NCBI RefSeq assembly: GCF_016793485.1
Contig: NZ_JAEULZ010000039.1
Coordinates: 1-64,000 of the forward strand
Reading direction: 5' to 3'
Length of the DNA: 64,000 nt
DNA from: Mesorhizobium sp.
Lineage (GTDB): Bacteria > Pseudomonadota > Alphaproteobacteria > Rhizobiales > Rhizobiaceae
This document shows positions 53,921-63,342 of this stretch, one piece after another. The position numbers were made by a program, and so were the translations under genes. Within the stretch, counting starts at the first letter, position 1. Every line of letters begins with the position of its first letter. The notes beneath the pieces are model-generated. The model saw nothing but the letters and a program-made list of their open reading frames with translations, was not told the DNA's origin and ran no database searches.

Positions 53921-56425
53921 TCAATGCGCCGCCCTGAAACGGCGTAGCCGCAACGCGTTGCCGAGCACGAACACGCTCGACAGCGCCATGGCGCCAGCGG
54001 CGAAGATCGGCGACAAAAGGAGCCCGAACGCCGGATACAGAACACCGGCCGCAACGGGGATCAGGGCTGCGTTGTAGACAAAGGCCCAGAACAGGTTCTG
54101 GCGGATGTTGCCGATGGTCGCCTTGGACAGCGCGATGGCATTCGGAACGCCCTGCAGGCTACCCGACATCAGCACGACATCGGCTGCCTCGATGGCGATA
54201 TCGGTGCCGGTGCCGATCGCCAGACCGATATCGGCTTCAGCTAGCGCCGGCGCGTCATTGATGCCGTCGCCGACGAAGGCGAGCCTGCCATGCTGCGCTT
54301 TGAGGCGGCGCACCGCTTCGACCTTGCCGTCCGGCATGACCTCGGCGACGACCTCGTCGATCCCCAGACGCGCCGCGATAGCCCGCGCGGTGCGCGCGTT
54401 GTCGCCGGTGATCATCGCGACCTTGAGGCCGAGATCATGCAGGGCGCGTATCGCAGCCGGCGTGGTCTCCTTGATCGGGTCGGCGACGGCCAGGATCGCC
54501 GCGAGCCTGCCGTCGATCCTGGCATAGAGCGGCGACTTGCCCTCGTCGGCGAGGCGTCCGGCGACATCGGCGAAGACGGCCACGTCGTGGCCGAGTTCGG
54601 CCATGTAGCGGTCGGCGCCGATCTCGACCGATCGGTCGCCTGCCAACGCCTTGACACCGAGACCGGGCACGGCCTCGAAGCGCGAGACGGCAGGCTGCGC
54701 GAGGTTCTCCACTTCTGCGGCATCGACCAGCGCGCGGGCGATCGGATGCTCCGATCGCGCCTCGACCGCCGCGAGAAGCGCGAGGACATCGGTGCGCTCA
54801 AAGCCTTCGGCCAGCTCCATGTCGGTTAGCGCCGGCTTGCCTGCGGTCAGCGTGCCGGTCTTGTCGAGCGCGACGACGCGCGCATCCTTGAGCAACTGCA
54901 GCGCCTCGCCCTTGCGGAACAGGACACCGAGCTCGGCGCCGCGGCCAGTGCCGACCATGATCGAGGTCGGGGTGGCGAGCCCCATGGCGCAGGGGCAGGC
55001 GATGATGAGGACGGCGACCGCGTTGACCAGCGCGAAGCTCAGTGCCGGCGACGGCCCGAACGTGAGCCAGGCAACGAAGGTCAGAGCGGCCAGCGCCATC
55101 ACCACCGGCACGAACCACATGGTCACCCGGTCGACCAGCGCCTGGATCGGCAGCTTGGAGCCCTGCGCCTCCTCGACCATGCGGATGATACGGGAAAGAA
55201 CCGTATCGCCCCCGACGGCCGTGGCACGAAAGGCGAAGGCGCCGGTCTGGTTGACAGTGCCGCCGACGACGCTGGCCCCTGCGGCCTTGGCGACCGGCAT
55301 AGGCTCGCCGGTGATCATCGACTCGTCGACGAAGCTGTCGCCTTCGACCACTTCACCGTCGACCGGAATCCGCTCGCCGGGCCTGACCTCGACGACATCG
55401 CCGGCCACGACGGTCTCGATCGGCAAATCGCTTATCTGCCCGTCGCGGCGCACCCGGGCGGTCCTCGCCTGAAGGCCGACCAGGCGCTTGATGGCCTCGG
55501 ACGTGCGTCCCTTCGCCCGCGCCTCGAGCAGGCGGCCGAGCAGAACCAGCGTGACGATGACGGCGGCGGCTTCGTAATAGACGTTGATCGTGCCGGCCGG
55601 CAGGAAGCCGGGCGCAAAGGTAGCGACCAGCGAGTAGCCATAGGCCGCCAGCGTGCCGACGGCGACCAGCGAGTTCATATCGGGCACCAGCCGCCACAGC
55701 GCCGGCAGGCCCTTGTCGTAGAAGCGGATGCCGGGAACGAACAGCACGATCGTGGTCAGGGCGAACTGGATGTACCAGCTCCACTGCATGCCGATCGTCG
55801 CGACGATGAGCTCGTGCGCGCCGGGGATCAGATGCGCGCCCATCTCGAGCACGAACACCGGCGCGGTGAGGATGGCCGCAAGCGTGACGTCACGGGTCAG
55901 GCCGCGCCGTTCCGCTTCCTTCCGGGTCGCCTGATCATCCGCCACACCGCCCTGAGGACCGGTAGCGAGCTTGGCGTCGAGCCTTGCCTCATACCCGACC
56001 GCTTTGATCGCGGCGATCAACCCAGCCACGTCCGCTGAGCCGCGAACGCTCGCCTTCTCTGTTGCGAGATTGACGATCGCTTCCGTCACGCCGGGGACGG
56101 ATTGCAAGGCACGCTCGACCCGGCCGACACAGGACGCGCAATTCATGCCCTCGATCGAGAACTGCAAAGGCGCTGGCGCGAAAGCGGCCTCAAGCACGGA
56201 GTATCCAGCCTCCTCGACCGCCTTGACGAGGTCGACGCGCGCAACGCCGGCTTTGGTCGTGACGCTGGCGCGCTCGGTCGCCAGATTGACCGATGCGGTT
56301 TCAACGCCGGAGACGGTTTTCAGGGCGCGTTCGACCCGCGCGACACAGGACGCGCAGGTCATGCCCTCGATGGGCAGGGAGATGGATGCGCCAGCAAAAT
56401 CCTTGGCGCGGATGGGGGCGTTCAT
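53921..56425 (-). CDS. copA: Copper-exporting P1B-1 ATPase CopA
   Basis: Pumps Cu(I) out of the cytosol. 834 residues. Two HMA domains carry GMTCASC and GMNCASC. The core has the metal site C477-P-C479 ([13 protein letters not shown]), [21 protein letters not shown], the HP motif SEHPIA and [10 protein letters not shown]. The ATG at 56425 is preceded by GGGAGG. It is transcribed leftward from a CueR-type promoter, with cueR next. Confidence 0.96.
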   Translation of the reverse strand: MNAPIRAKDFAGASISLPIEGMTCASCVARVERALKTVSGVETASVNLATERASVTTKAGVARVDLVKAVEEAGYSVLEAAFAPAPLQFSIEGMNCASCVGRVERALQSVPGVTEAIVNLATEKASVRGSADVAGLIAAIKAVGYEARLDAKLATGPQGGVADDQATRKEAERRGLTRDVTLAAILTAPVFVLEMGAHLIPGAHELIVATIGMQWSWYIQFALTTIVLFVPGIRFYDKGLPALWRLVPDMNSLVAVGTLAAYGYSLVATFAPGFLPAGTINVYYEAAAVIVTLVLLGRLLEARAKGRTSEAIKRLVGLQARTARVRRDGQISDLPIETVVAGDVVEVRPGERIPVDGEVVEGDSFVDESMITGEPMPVAKAAGASVVGGTVNQTGAFAFRATAVGGDTVLSRIIRMVEEAQGSKLPIQALVDRVTMWFVPVVMALAALTFVAWLTFGPSPALSFALVNAVAVLIIACPCAMGLATPTSIMVGTGRGAELGVLFRKGEALQLLKDARVVALDKTGTLTAGKPALTDMELAEGFERTDVLALLAAVEARSEHPIARALVDAAEVENLAQPAVSRFEAVPGLGVKALAGDRSVEIGADRYMAELGHDVAVFADVAGRLADEGKSPLYARIDGRLAAILAVADPIKETTPAAIRALHDLGLKVAMITGDNARTARAIAARLGIDEVVAEVMPDGKVEAVRRLKAQHGRLAFVGDGINDAPALAEADIGLAIGTGTDIAIEAADVVLMSGSLQGVPNAIALSKATIGNIRQNLFWAFVYNAALIPVAAGVLYPAFGLLLSPIFAAGAMALSSVFVLGNALRLRRFRAAH

Positions 56426-56470
56426 ATTGGCCTCCCTTCGCTTGTTCGAGTTCAACTGACGCACAACTTG

Positions 56471-56495
56471 CGGCTTCCAACGATGGGAAGGTCAA
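56471..56495 (-). promoter_or_regulatory. CueR-type operator/promoter for copA
   Basis: On the minus strand TTGACC (-35) is followed by CTTCCCATCGTTGGAAG-like symmetry within a 19-base spacer, the long spacing typical of MerR-family promoters. The -10 would be CAAGTT at 56470-56465, about 40 bases before the copA ATG. Confidence 0.75.
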
Positions 56496-56520
56496 TACGG
56501 ATTTTTCTGCTCTGGCAGCC

Positions 56521-56545
56521 TTGACCTTACAACCGTTGGAAACCC
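56521..56545 (+). promoter_or_regulatory. CueR-type operator/promoter for copZ
   Basis: On the plus strand TTGACCTTACAACCGTTGG then AAACCC resembles the copA operator (TTGACCTT, then CGTTGGAA). It sits 25 bases from the copA operator and 40 bases before copZ. The -10 is poorly defined. Confidence 0.6.
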
Positions 56546-56585
56546 CACCTTTGCGGCAGGAGATCCAGCAAAAGGAGCGTTTCTC

Positions 56586-56780
56586 ATGGAACTTCGGATT
56601 GAAGGTATGACCTGCGGCGGCTGCGCCCGCTCGGTCACCAAGGCCATCCAGGGTGTCGATCCCAACGCCAAGGTGGAGCCCAACCCCGCGACCCGCCAGG
56701 TCAAGGTCGAGACGACGGCAAGCCAGGCGCAGGTACAGCAGGCGCTTGCGAATGCGGGTTACCCAGCAACCGCTTCGTGA
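56586..56780 (+). CDS. copZ: Copper chaperone CopZ, HMA domain
   Basis: A 64-residue soluble HMA protein with RIEGMTCGGCARSVTKAI near residue 5, the Cu(I)-binding MTCxxC loop. It likely hands copper to CopA or CueR. GGAG lies about ten bases upstream. It is divergent from copA, and the DUF305 gene follows 15 bases after it. Confidence 0.94.
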   Translation: MELRIEGMTCGGCARSVTKAIQGVDPNAKVEPNPATRQVKVETTASQAQVQQALANAGYPATAS

Positions 56781-56795
56781 TGAGGTAAGGAGACG

Positions 56796-57182
56796 ATGAA
56801 CAAACTCACCCCCATCCTTATCGCGGGAGCCATCGTCGTCGTCGGCGGGCTGACGCTCGCCCAAGGCCAGATGAACATGCCGGGCCACGACATGTCCCAA
56901 ATGAACATGCCGGCGGCGACGGATAGTGCTTCGACCAAGGACTACATGGATGCGATGAACCGCATGCAGCAGACCATGGTGATGGACTACACCGGCGATG
57001 CCGACGTCGATTTCATGCGCGGCATGATCCCGCACCATCAAGGCGCCATCGACATGGCGAGGGTCGCCCTCGCATACGGCAAGGATCCCGCGGTTCGTAC
57101 ACTCGCCGAAGAGATCATCCGAGCCCAGGAAGCCGAAATCGCGACCATCCGGCAATGGCTCGAGGCACGCGGCGTCCAGTAG
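56796..57182 (+). CDS. DUF305 family exported protein, CopM-like
   Basis: A 128-residue protein with a signal segment (residues 1-24), a Met-rich run ([15 protein letters not shown]), then [20 protein letters not shown] and EIATIRQWL of DUF305. The Met/His content and location after copZ support periplasmic copper binding. It ends before a strong hairpin at 57287-57320. Confidence 0.9.
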   Translation: MNKLTPILIAGAIVVVGGLTLAQGQMNMPGHDMSQMNMPAATDSASTKDYMDAMNRMQQTMVMDYTGDADVDFMRGMIPHHQGAIDMARVALAYGKDPAVRTLAEEIIRAQEAEIATIRQWLEARGVQ

Positions 57183-57286
57183 GCGTGGAGCGGCTCAATG
57201 GCGCACGGCGTCAATGAGCGACTGTAACGAAAGGGCCAGGATTTGCGGGTCGCTTCTCTTGCTTCCGCCCGTCGGAAACGAAGATG

Positions 57287-57320
57287 AGCCGGCCGCCGGT
57301 CTGTTTTCCGGCGGCCGGCT
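57287..57320. terminator. Perfect 13-base-pair GC-rich hairpin
   Basis: AGCCGGCCGCCGG (57287-57299) pairs exactly with CCGGCGGCCGGCT (57308-57320) around an eight-base loop TCTGTTTT. It lies between the DUF305 stop (57182) and the next ATPase start (57347). It may end the copZ message, although no T-run follows, or it may shape the ATPase leader. The rest of the 164-base gap shows nothing. Confidence 0.6.
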
Positions 57321-57346
57321 GCAATGATAACAGTGGGGGGCCAGAG

Positions 57347-59898
57347 GTGGCCGACAAGCTTCGTCTGGATATTCCGATCCTGCTACCGGGTGTCCTCGAC
57401 CCCAAGGACGCTCGTATCGCCCGGCTGAGTTCGGAGATTGCGAGCCAGGAAGGAGTGGAGAAGGCCCACATCGTCGGTGCCGGCGATGCAGCGCGCCTTT
57501 GTATCCACTACGACCCGGCCGTCCTGCCGTGCCTCGCATCCGCGAATTGGTGTCCAGCGCCGGAGCCAGGACCAGCGACAAATTTGGACATGTGTTGTGG
57601 CAGGTCTACGGAATCTGGCACGATCGCGGCGCGCGCGAGGTCGCCGAACAACTCCACACACTTCCCGGTGTGCTGGAGGCGGAAGCGAGCGCAATGGGCA
57701 CGCTACGGGTCGGGTTCGACCGCACGCAGGGATCGGAGCAGTCGATCCGCGATGCGCTCGACGCGATGGGGGTCACGATAAGGGACGTCGCAGTCGCCCA
57801 ACCGCACCAGCCGGGGCAAGCCCTAGCCGCCGCGCCGGATGCCGCAGCACGGGATGGCGGCGATCACACCGGGCACGATCATGTGGGCGGCGCCCCCGCG
57901 ACGGGCGACGGGCATGATCACGGGCATGGTGGCCTGCTCGGCCCCAACACCGAGATGATCTTCTCGCTGACCTGCGGCGCCCTTCTCGGTATCGGCGTAG
58001 TGCTCGAAAGGCTGCTGCCAGGGATCGCTCCGGGCTGGGTTCCTACCGCGCTATACTTCGGGGCTTATGTCTTCGGCGGCGCCTACACGCTGCGCGAGGC
58101 GGTCGACAATCTGCGCCAGCGGAAATTCGAGATCGACACGCTGATGCTGGTCGCGGCGGCGGGCGCGGCGGCGCTCGGCGCCTTCGAGGAAGGCGCGCTG
58201 CTACTCTTCCTGTTCAGCCTCGGCCACGCGCTCGAGCACTACGCCATGGGTCGGGCCAAGAAGGCGATCGAGGCGCTAGCCGAGCTTGCGCCAAGGACTG
58301 CCACCGTGCGGCGCGACGGCACGACGCGCGAAGTGGCCGTCGAGGATCTGGTGCTTGGCGACGTCGTCGTCGTGCGCCCCAACGAGCGGCTGCCCGCAGA
58401 CGGCTTCCTCATAAAGGGCGAGACCAGCGTCAACCAGGCGCCGGTGACCGGCGAGAGCATTCCGGTCGACAAGCGGCCGGTCGGGGACCTCGCGGCGGCC
58501 CGCGCCCGGCCGAATGCCGTGAGCGCGGCCTCGCGCGTTTTCGCCGGCACGATCAACGGCGCCGGCGCCATTGATGTCGAAGTGACGCGCCTCTCCACCG
58601 AGACCGCGCTCGCCAAGGTCGTTCAGATGGTCAGCGAGGCGGAGACGCAGAAATCGCCGACGCAACGCTTCACCGACCGCTTCGAGCGCTACTTCGTGCC
58701 GGCCGTGCTGGCGCTCGCCTTCGTGCTGCTCTTCGCCTGGGTGGTGGTCGACGAGCCGTTCAGCGACAGCTTCTACCGCGCCATGGCCGTCCTGGTGGCG
58801 GCTAGTCCCTGCGCTTTAGCCATTGCGACGCCGAGCGCAGTGCTTTCGGGCGTGGCGCGTGCGGCACGCGGCGGCGTCCTGGTGAAGGGCGGAGGACCGC
58901 TTGAGAACCTCGGCTCGCTCAGCGCCATCGCCTTCGACAAGACCGGCACCCTGACCGAAGGGCGCCCGCGCATCACCGATGTCGTCCCCGCGGAAGGCGT
59001 CTCCGAAGACGAGCTACTCGCGGTCGCCGTGGCGGTCGAACGGCTCAGCGACCACCCACTCGCCGAAGCCATCGCCCGCGACGGCCGCGAGCGCCTTGGC
59101 GGACGCGAGATCGCCGAGGCCCAGGACCTGAAGAGCCTTACCGGGCGCGGCGTCACCGCTTTGCTCGACGGCAAGCCGGTCTGGATCGGCAAGGCCGAGA
59201 TGTTCGGCGTGGACGGCATCGCGCCGCTTGGCTCGGCGATGGCCGCCGCCATCGAAAAGCTGCGGGACGGGGGACGCACGACCATGGTCGTGCGCCAGGG
59301 CAACCGCGAGCTCGGCGCGATCGGCCTGATGGACACCCCTCGTGCCGCCGCGCGCAAGGCCCTGGCGGAACTCCATGCCCTCGGCATCAGGCGGATGATC
59401 ATGATCTCCGGGGACCACCAAAAGGTCGCCGATGCCATCGCCAAGGATGTCGGCCTCGACGAGGCTTGGGGCGACCTGATGCCCGAGGACAAGGTCGAGG
59501 CGATCAAGAAGCTGCGCAACGAGCAGAAAGTCGCCATGGTCGGCGACGGGGTCAACGATGCGCCGGCGATGGCGAGCGCCACCGTCGGCATCGCGATGGG
59601 CGCGGCCGGCTCCGACGTGGCGCTTGAGACGGCCGATGTCGCGCTGATGGCGGACGATCTCAGCCACCTGCCGTTTGCGGTCGGCCTCAGCCGCCACACC
59701 CGCGGCATCATCCTTCAGAACGTTTTCATCAGTCTCGGCGTGGTCGTCCTCCTGGTCCCGGCGACAATCATGGGACTTGGCATCGGTGCGGCAGTCGCGG
59801 TGCATGAAGGCTCCACGCTGGTCGTTGTCGTCAACGCACTGCGGCTGCTCGCATACCGCGATGGGCGGCAAACTGCGGATCGGACAGCAGCGGTATGA
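57347..59898 (+). pseudogene. SPC-type P1B ATPase (Co/Fe/Zn-like), with a frameshift near its N-terminus
   Basis: A metal ATPase of the SPC class. The first frame starts at GTG 57347 with DKLRLDIPILLPGVLDPKDA and runs to YDPAVLP near 57536. One missing base near 57540 then moves the frame, and it continues with RIRELVSSAGARTSDKFGH to 59898 (about 849 residues in all). The rest is intact: a His-rich linker (DHTGHDH, GHDHGHGG), [34 protein letters not shown] and [10 protein letters not shown]. Translation could restart inside, giving a protein without the first domain. P1B-4 pumps often carry Co(II) or Fe(II). A sequencing error is also possible. Confidence 0.8.
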
Positions 59899-60347
59899 GG
59901 CAGCGGGAGAACAATGGCCCGTCGCCGGCCAGCACCACACGCTTCCGCTGGGTCATGGCTGGCGTAGCCGCAGTTTTCATACTCCCGATCGCCGGCCTCA
60001 TGAGCATTCCTTTTCTCATCGGCGATCCGCTCGCGGTCATCAGACCCGATGCCGCCCCCACGACGATTCCGAACAACTTCGAAGATGGGGCACTTGCACG
60101 CATCCAGATGAACCGCGGCGGCTCCTTTACGCTGGAGCTCGCCTTCTCCCGCGTCCGCGAGGATACTCCCCGCATAGAGGTACGCATGCCGGAACACGGC
60201 ATGGCCACGCCGGCGCGCGCTATCCGCCCGCTCGCCCCCGGACGGTTCCAGGTCGATGGCCAGTTCGCCATGCCGGGGCGCTGGCAGATTGCTGTCGACT
60301 ACGGCACCAGCTCGCAGGTGCTCGAATTCATCGTTGGCGAGTATTGA
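59895..60347 (+). CDS. YtkA/FixH-like membrane-anchored protein
   Basis: A 150-residue protein with one N-terminal helix (about 18-42) and a periplasmic beta-sandwich: GGSFTLELAFSRV, IEVRMPEHGMATPARAIRPL and GRFQVDGQFAMPGRWQIAVD, a YtkA-like layout. The conserved MPEHGM and FAMPGRW methionines may bind copper. Its start overlaps the ATPase stop (ATGA). Cytochrome c follows. Confidence 0.8.
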   Translation: MRQRENNGPSPASTTRFRWVMAGVAAVFILPIAGLMSIPFLIGDPLAVIRPDAAPTTIPNNFEDGALARIQMNRGGSFTLELAFSRVREDTPRIEVRMPEHGMATPARAIRPLAPGRFQVDGQFAMPGRWQIAVDYGTSSQVLEFIVGEY

Positions 60348-60352
60348 CGACG

Positions 60353-60805
60353 ATGATGACGATCGGGCGGCGCAGACTCTTTGTTGGCGGCGGCGCGGCA
60401 TTTGTCCTCGTTGCAGGCGCCGTCTCCTACATCGTCTGGGATCGTCTTGCTATCGCAAGTCAACGACGCGCGACGCTCGAGTTGGGAGCGGCTCTCTACC
60501 AATCGACCTGTGCGAGCTGCCACGGGGCGCGGCTAGAAGGCCAACCCGATTGGCAACGACGACGAGCCGACGGACGGTTGCCCGCACCGCCCCATGACGA
60601 GAGCGGGCATACCTGGCACCACTCCAACGAGATCCTATTCAATCTCACGAAGTTTGGGCCCCAGAACTATACGTCAGCGGACTACCAATCCGACATGCCG
60701 GGTTTTGCCGGTGTCCTCAGCGACGAGGAGATCGTCGCGGTCCTTGAGTACATCAAGAGCACCTGGAGCGAAGAAACACGTCGCCGCCAAGCGAGTCGCA
60801 AATGA
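60353..60805 (+). CDS. Membrane-anchored cytochrome c
   Basis: A 150-residue c-type cytochrome. An N-terminal helix (about residues 9-29) anchors it, and STCASCHGARLEG (heme CxxCH) is at about residue 48. MPGFAGVLSDEEIVAVLEYI provides the Met ligand and the usual C-terminal helix. An ATG at 60353 is chosen; a TTG at 60344 overlapping the previous stop is also possible. It may pass electrons from the membrane protein that follows or serve an oxidase. Confidence 0.9.
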   Translation: MMTIGRRRLFVGGGAAFVLVAGAVSYIVWDRLAIASQRRATLELGAALYQSTCASCHGARLEGQPDWQRRRADGRLPAPPHDESGHTWHHSNEILFNLTKFGPQNYTSADYQSDMPGFAGVLSDEEIVAVLEYIKSTWSEETRRRQASRK

Positions 60806-60830
60806 CTGAAACCGATGCACGGAGGTTTGA

Positions 60831-61547
60831 TTGTCGGTGATTGGAAATGCCCTCATTCGGTACGCGCGGTGGCGCCACGCGCTCATAGTACTTCTCGCGC
60901 TCCTGCTTGTTTATCTGTTCGGCGTGGTCCACGGCCAGTGGAGCGATATGCACCGATGGAACCGGGCGACGGCCGATGCATCGTTCGTGTTGCTGACCAT
61001 CACGATGGCACTCGGGCCCACGGCGCAGCTTTGGCCGCGCCTGCGCCTCCTGATCCCTTTCCGTCGCGAGCTTGGTATCTACGCGGTTATGCTGGCGGCA
61101 ATCCATACCGTGATTATTCTCGGCGGCTGGATCGTCTGGGACTTCGCGCGTCTGTTCGGGTTCGAGTTTCATCCGGGCCTCGGCCGCTACGTCATGGTTC
61201 AGCACGGCTTCGGGCTGGCCAACGCGGTCGGCGTCCTGGCGCTCGTCTATGGGCTGACGCTTGCGCTGACGTCGTCCGATCGCCTCGTCCGCCTATTGGG
61301 TGGGCCTGTGTGGAAGTTCGTGCAGCGCGCAGCCTACGTGTTGTGGGCGCTCGTGGTCGTCCACACCGGATACTTTCTTTTCCTTCAGTTTCTCGACTAT
61401 CACCGCCAGACGCCGGCGCCGAACCCGCTTCAACCCTGGTATCTCGTGTTGATCGGGCTGGTCCTGGTCCTCCGCATCTCGGCGTCTGTGCATCTGTGGA
61501 TTTCGGCGCGCAAACAAGCCGTGCGACGACAAGCCTCGCTGGCCTGA
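60831..61547 (+). CDS. Ferric reductase-like transmembrane protein
   Basis: A 238-residue polytopic heme-binding candidate with about six helices. RRELGIYAVMLAAIHTVIIL, VMVQHGFGLANAVGVLAL and WALVVVHTGYFLFLQFL supply conserved His as in the ferric reductase/MsrQ superfamily. It starts at TTG 60831 with GGAGG five bases upstream. No flavin domain is attached, so it would act as a membrane electron conduit. Confidence 0.85.
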   Translation: MSVIGNALIRYARWRHALIVLLALLLVYLFGVVHGQWSDMHRWNRATADASFVLLTITMALGPTAQLWPRLRLLIPFRRELGIYAVMLAAIHTVIILGGWIVWDFARLFGFEFHPGLGRYVMVQHGFGLANAVGVLALVYGLTLALTSSDRLVRLLGGPVWKFVQRAAYVLWALVVVHTGYFLFLQFLDYHRQTPAPNPLQPWYLVLIGLVLVLRISASVHLWISARKQAVRRQASLA

Positions 61548-61740
61548 CATGACCAAGAGTTCAAGCTCGTGCCAACCCCATTTTGCGAGGACTTCGAGCC
61601 TATGCCGTCGAGCTTCGTCTGGGCTGTCAACAAGTCCCCTATTTCGGTCCTACCGTCACGTCGTAATACTGAAAGACCTTGTGGCAATCGATCAGAGGCA
61701 AAACCGGCAATACGAGGATTTGCCGATCGTGATTGATCAG

Positions 61741-62070
61741 ATGGTGGCGTGGCTAGGAAGAGCGCTCTTTTGTCTGGTGCTGGGCTTCAGCGTAGCGCCA
61801 GCGGCTGATCTCGCCATCGCGTATTCTGAGTTACCCGGCCACAAGGCGGAAGTGCTCGCCAGCCACGGCACCGATCGACCCGCCGACGAGCCCTCCGGAA
61901 GTGGCGGACGTAGCTGCCAAGGACCTGGCTCTTGCTGGGCCCTCCCGCGCGTGCTGCCCTATGTCTTCCCATTGCGACCGCCGGAAAGCGTCGTCGCCAA
62001 CTTCTCCAGCACAATGCTGCCTGAATGGATTTTGCCCCCTCTCGATCGACCGCCTCGAAGCGCTGTGTGA
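61741..62070 (+). CDS. Small exported protein with Pro-rich C-terminus (candidate sensor uORF 5)
   Basis: A 109-residue product with a signal segment (WLGRALFCLVLGFSVAPAA), the Cys pair CQGPGSCWALPRVLPYVFPL (about residues 58-77) and a C-terminus ending ILPPLDRPPRSAV. It begins at ATG 61741; an upstream start at 61549 would add 64 residues without support. It ends 48 bases before an L,D-transpeptidase gene on the same strand. It matches the layout of the other four candidates. Confidence 0.55.
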   Translation: MVAWLGRALFCLVLGFSVAPAADLAIAYSELPGHKAEVLASHGTDRPADEPSGSGGRSCQGPGSCWALPRVLPYVFPLRPPESVVANFSSTMLPEWILPPLDRPPRSAV

Positions 62071-62118
62071 ACACGCACCACAAGCCGCTTTGATACTGTC
62101 ATTTATCGGGAGCATCCG

Positions 62119-62862
62119 ATGGTCGATAATTATCGTCGTCATTCCAAACGCATTTCAAATGCCCTCCTCAACCGCAGGATATTTCTGCTGGGGGCAGCGT
62201 CCTTCCTGGCGGGCTGTGCCACAGCTAACGCCCAAACCGGTTCCGCGCGCGCGCCTCGCCAGTGGCCGTTCGACCCGCAGTTTGCCGCCATGTATGCGGG
62301 TATTCACGACGAACCATTCCAGATCCCGCCTGTGGACGTCCGAACGATCGATCCGCAGCTTTTCCGCCAGAGCGTCTCCTACTCAGGAGAGGAGCGGGCA
62401 GGCACAGTGGTGGTTGATCCCCACGCCAAGTTTCTCTACCTGGTCATGGAGAACGGCCAGGCCCTGCGCTATGGCGTCGGTGTCGGCCGCGATGGCTTCG
62501 AATGGTCGGGCCAAGGCGTCATACAGTACAAGCGCGTCTGGCCGCGCTGGACGCCGCCGGATGACATGGTCGCGCGCCAGCCCGAGCTGGAGCCATATAG
62601 CATCGCCAACGGCGGCATGCCGCCCGGACTCACCAACCCACTCGGCGCGCGCGCCCTCTACATCTTCCAGAACGGACGCGACACACTGTACCGCCTACAT
62701 GGCACGAATGAACCGTTGAGCATTGGCAAGGCCGTCTCCAGCGGGTGTATCAGGCTGTTCAATCAGGACGTGATCGACCTCTACAATCGCGTGCCCGACG
62801 GCACCCCGATCGTTGTCCGTGTAGCGCCTGGCGGCGACCCGTCGCCGCCGGTTGAACATTAG
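62119..62862 (+). CDS. L,D-transpeptidase, YkuD domain
   Basis: Cell-wall enzyme that forms 3-3 cross-links or attaches proteins to peptidoglycan. 247 residues. A Tat- or lipoprotein-like N-terminus [19 protein letters not shown] precedes the YkuD domain (about 100-235) with [13 protein letters not shown] and the catalytic [19 protein letters not shown] (His and Cys). Peptidoglycan repair fits metal and redox stress. It follows the small exported-peptide gene by 48 bases. Confidence 0.95.
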   Translation: MVDNYRRHSKRISNALLNRRIFLLGAASFLAGCATANAQTGSARAPRQWPFDPQFAAMYAGIHDEPFQIPPVDVRTIDPQLFRQSVSYSGEERAGTVVVDPHAKFLYLVMENGQALRYGVGVGRDGFEWSGQGVIQYKRVWPRWTPPDDMVARQPELEPYSIANGGMPPGLTNPLGARALYIFQNGRDTLYRLHGTNEPLSIGKAVSSGCIRLFNQDVIDLYNRVPDGTPIVVRVAPGGDPSPPVEH

Positions 62863-62983
62863 GCGCCTTGGCTCACCTCGTGGTCCATGCTCCGATCGAT
62901 GAGCGACTGTTACACGGCGGGTTTGACGAACGTCAGGGATGACCTTGCTGTCAGGACTATCCTGACAAGCGAGCATTCTAGAA

Positions 62984-63160
62984 ATGCGCCGCAAGTTGTG
63001 CTGTTCGTTTTGTGGCAAGTCGGAACGCGAGGTCGCCAAGCTGGCCGCCGGACGCGGAGGCATCCACATTTGCGATGGCTGTGTGGAAGCCTGCCGGCTT
63101 TTCATGTCCGGTTCCGTCGGAGTCTCGCGCCGGACAGCCTGGGAACGCTTTGGAGCGTAA
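62984..63160 (+). CDS. ClpX-type zinc-finger mini-protein
   Basis: A 58-residue protein: [39 protein letters not shown] and a short tail ending RTAWERFGA. The CxxC-CxxC spacing and the flanking residues match the N-terminal zinc-binding domain of ClpX, without the ATPase. It could compete with ClpX for adaptors or substrates. I see no ribosome site stronger than GAGC before it. Confidence 0.75.
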   Translation: MRRKLCCSFCGKSEREVAKLAAGRGGIHICDGCVEACRLFMSGSVGVSRRTAWERFGA

Positions 63161-63342
63161 TAGCGCAGCGCTTCGCCGGTCTTCGCCTGACACATCATCA
63201 GTTCGTAGAAGCGCTTGACCTTGCCACGCTGGAACCCGGTATTGAAGAAGCGGCGGAGGTCGAGCGCTGGTCTTCGTGCCCCCCGCTTTATGGAATTCAA
63301 TGAAGCGGGGCGCTGGGAAACAGATGATGAGGGATGTAGGCC

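Noticed and set aside
55985-56035. Possible FNR box TTGAT...ATCAA inside copA
   Set aside because: The half-sites are separated by seven bases, not four, and lie within coding sequence.
57211-57222. Shared short string atgagcgactgt also at 62898
   Set aside because: Twelve bases, different contexts, no flanking similarity. Probably chance.
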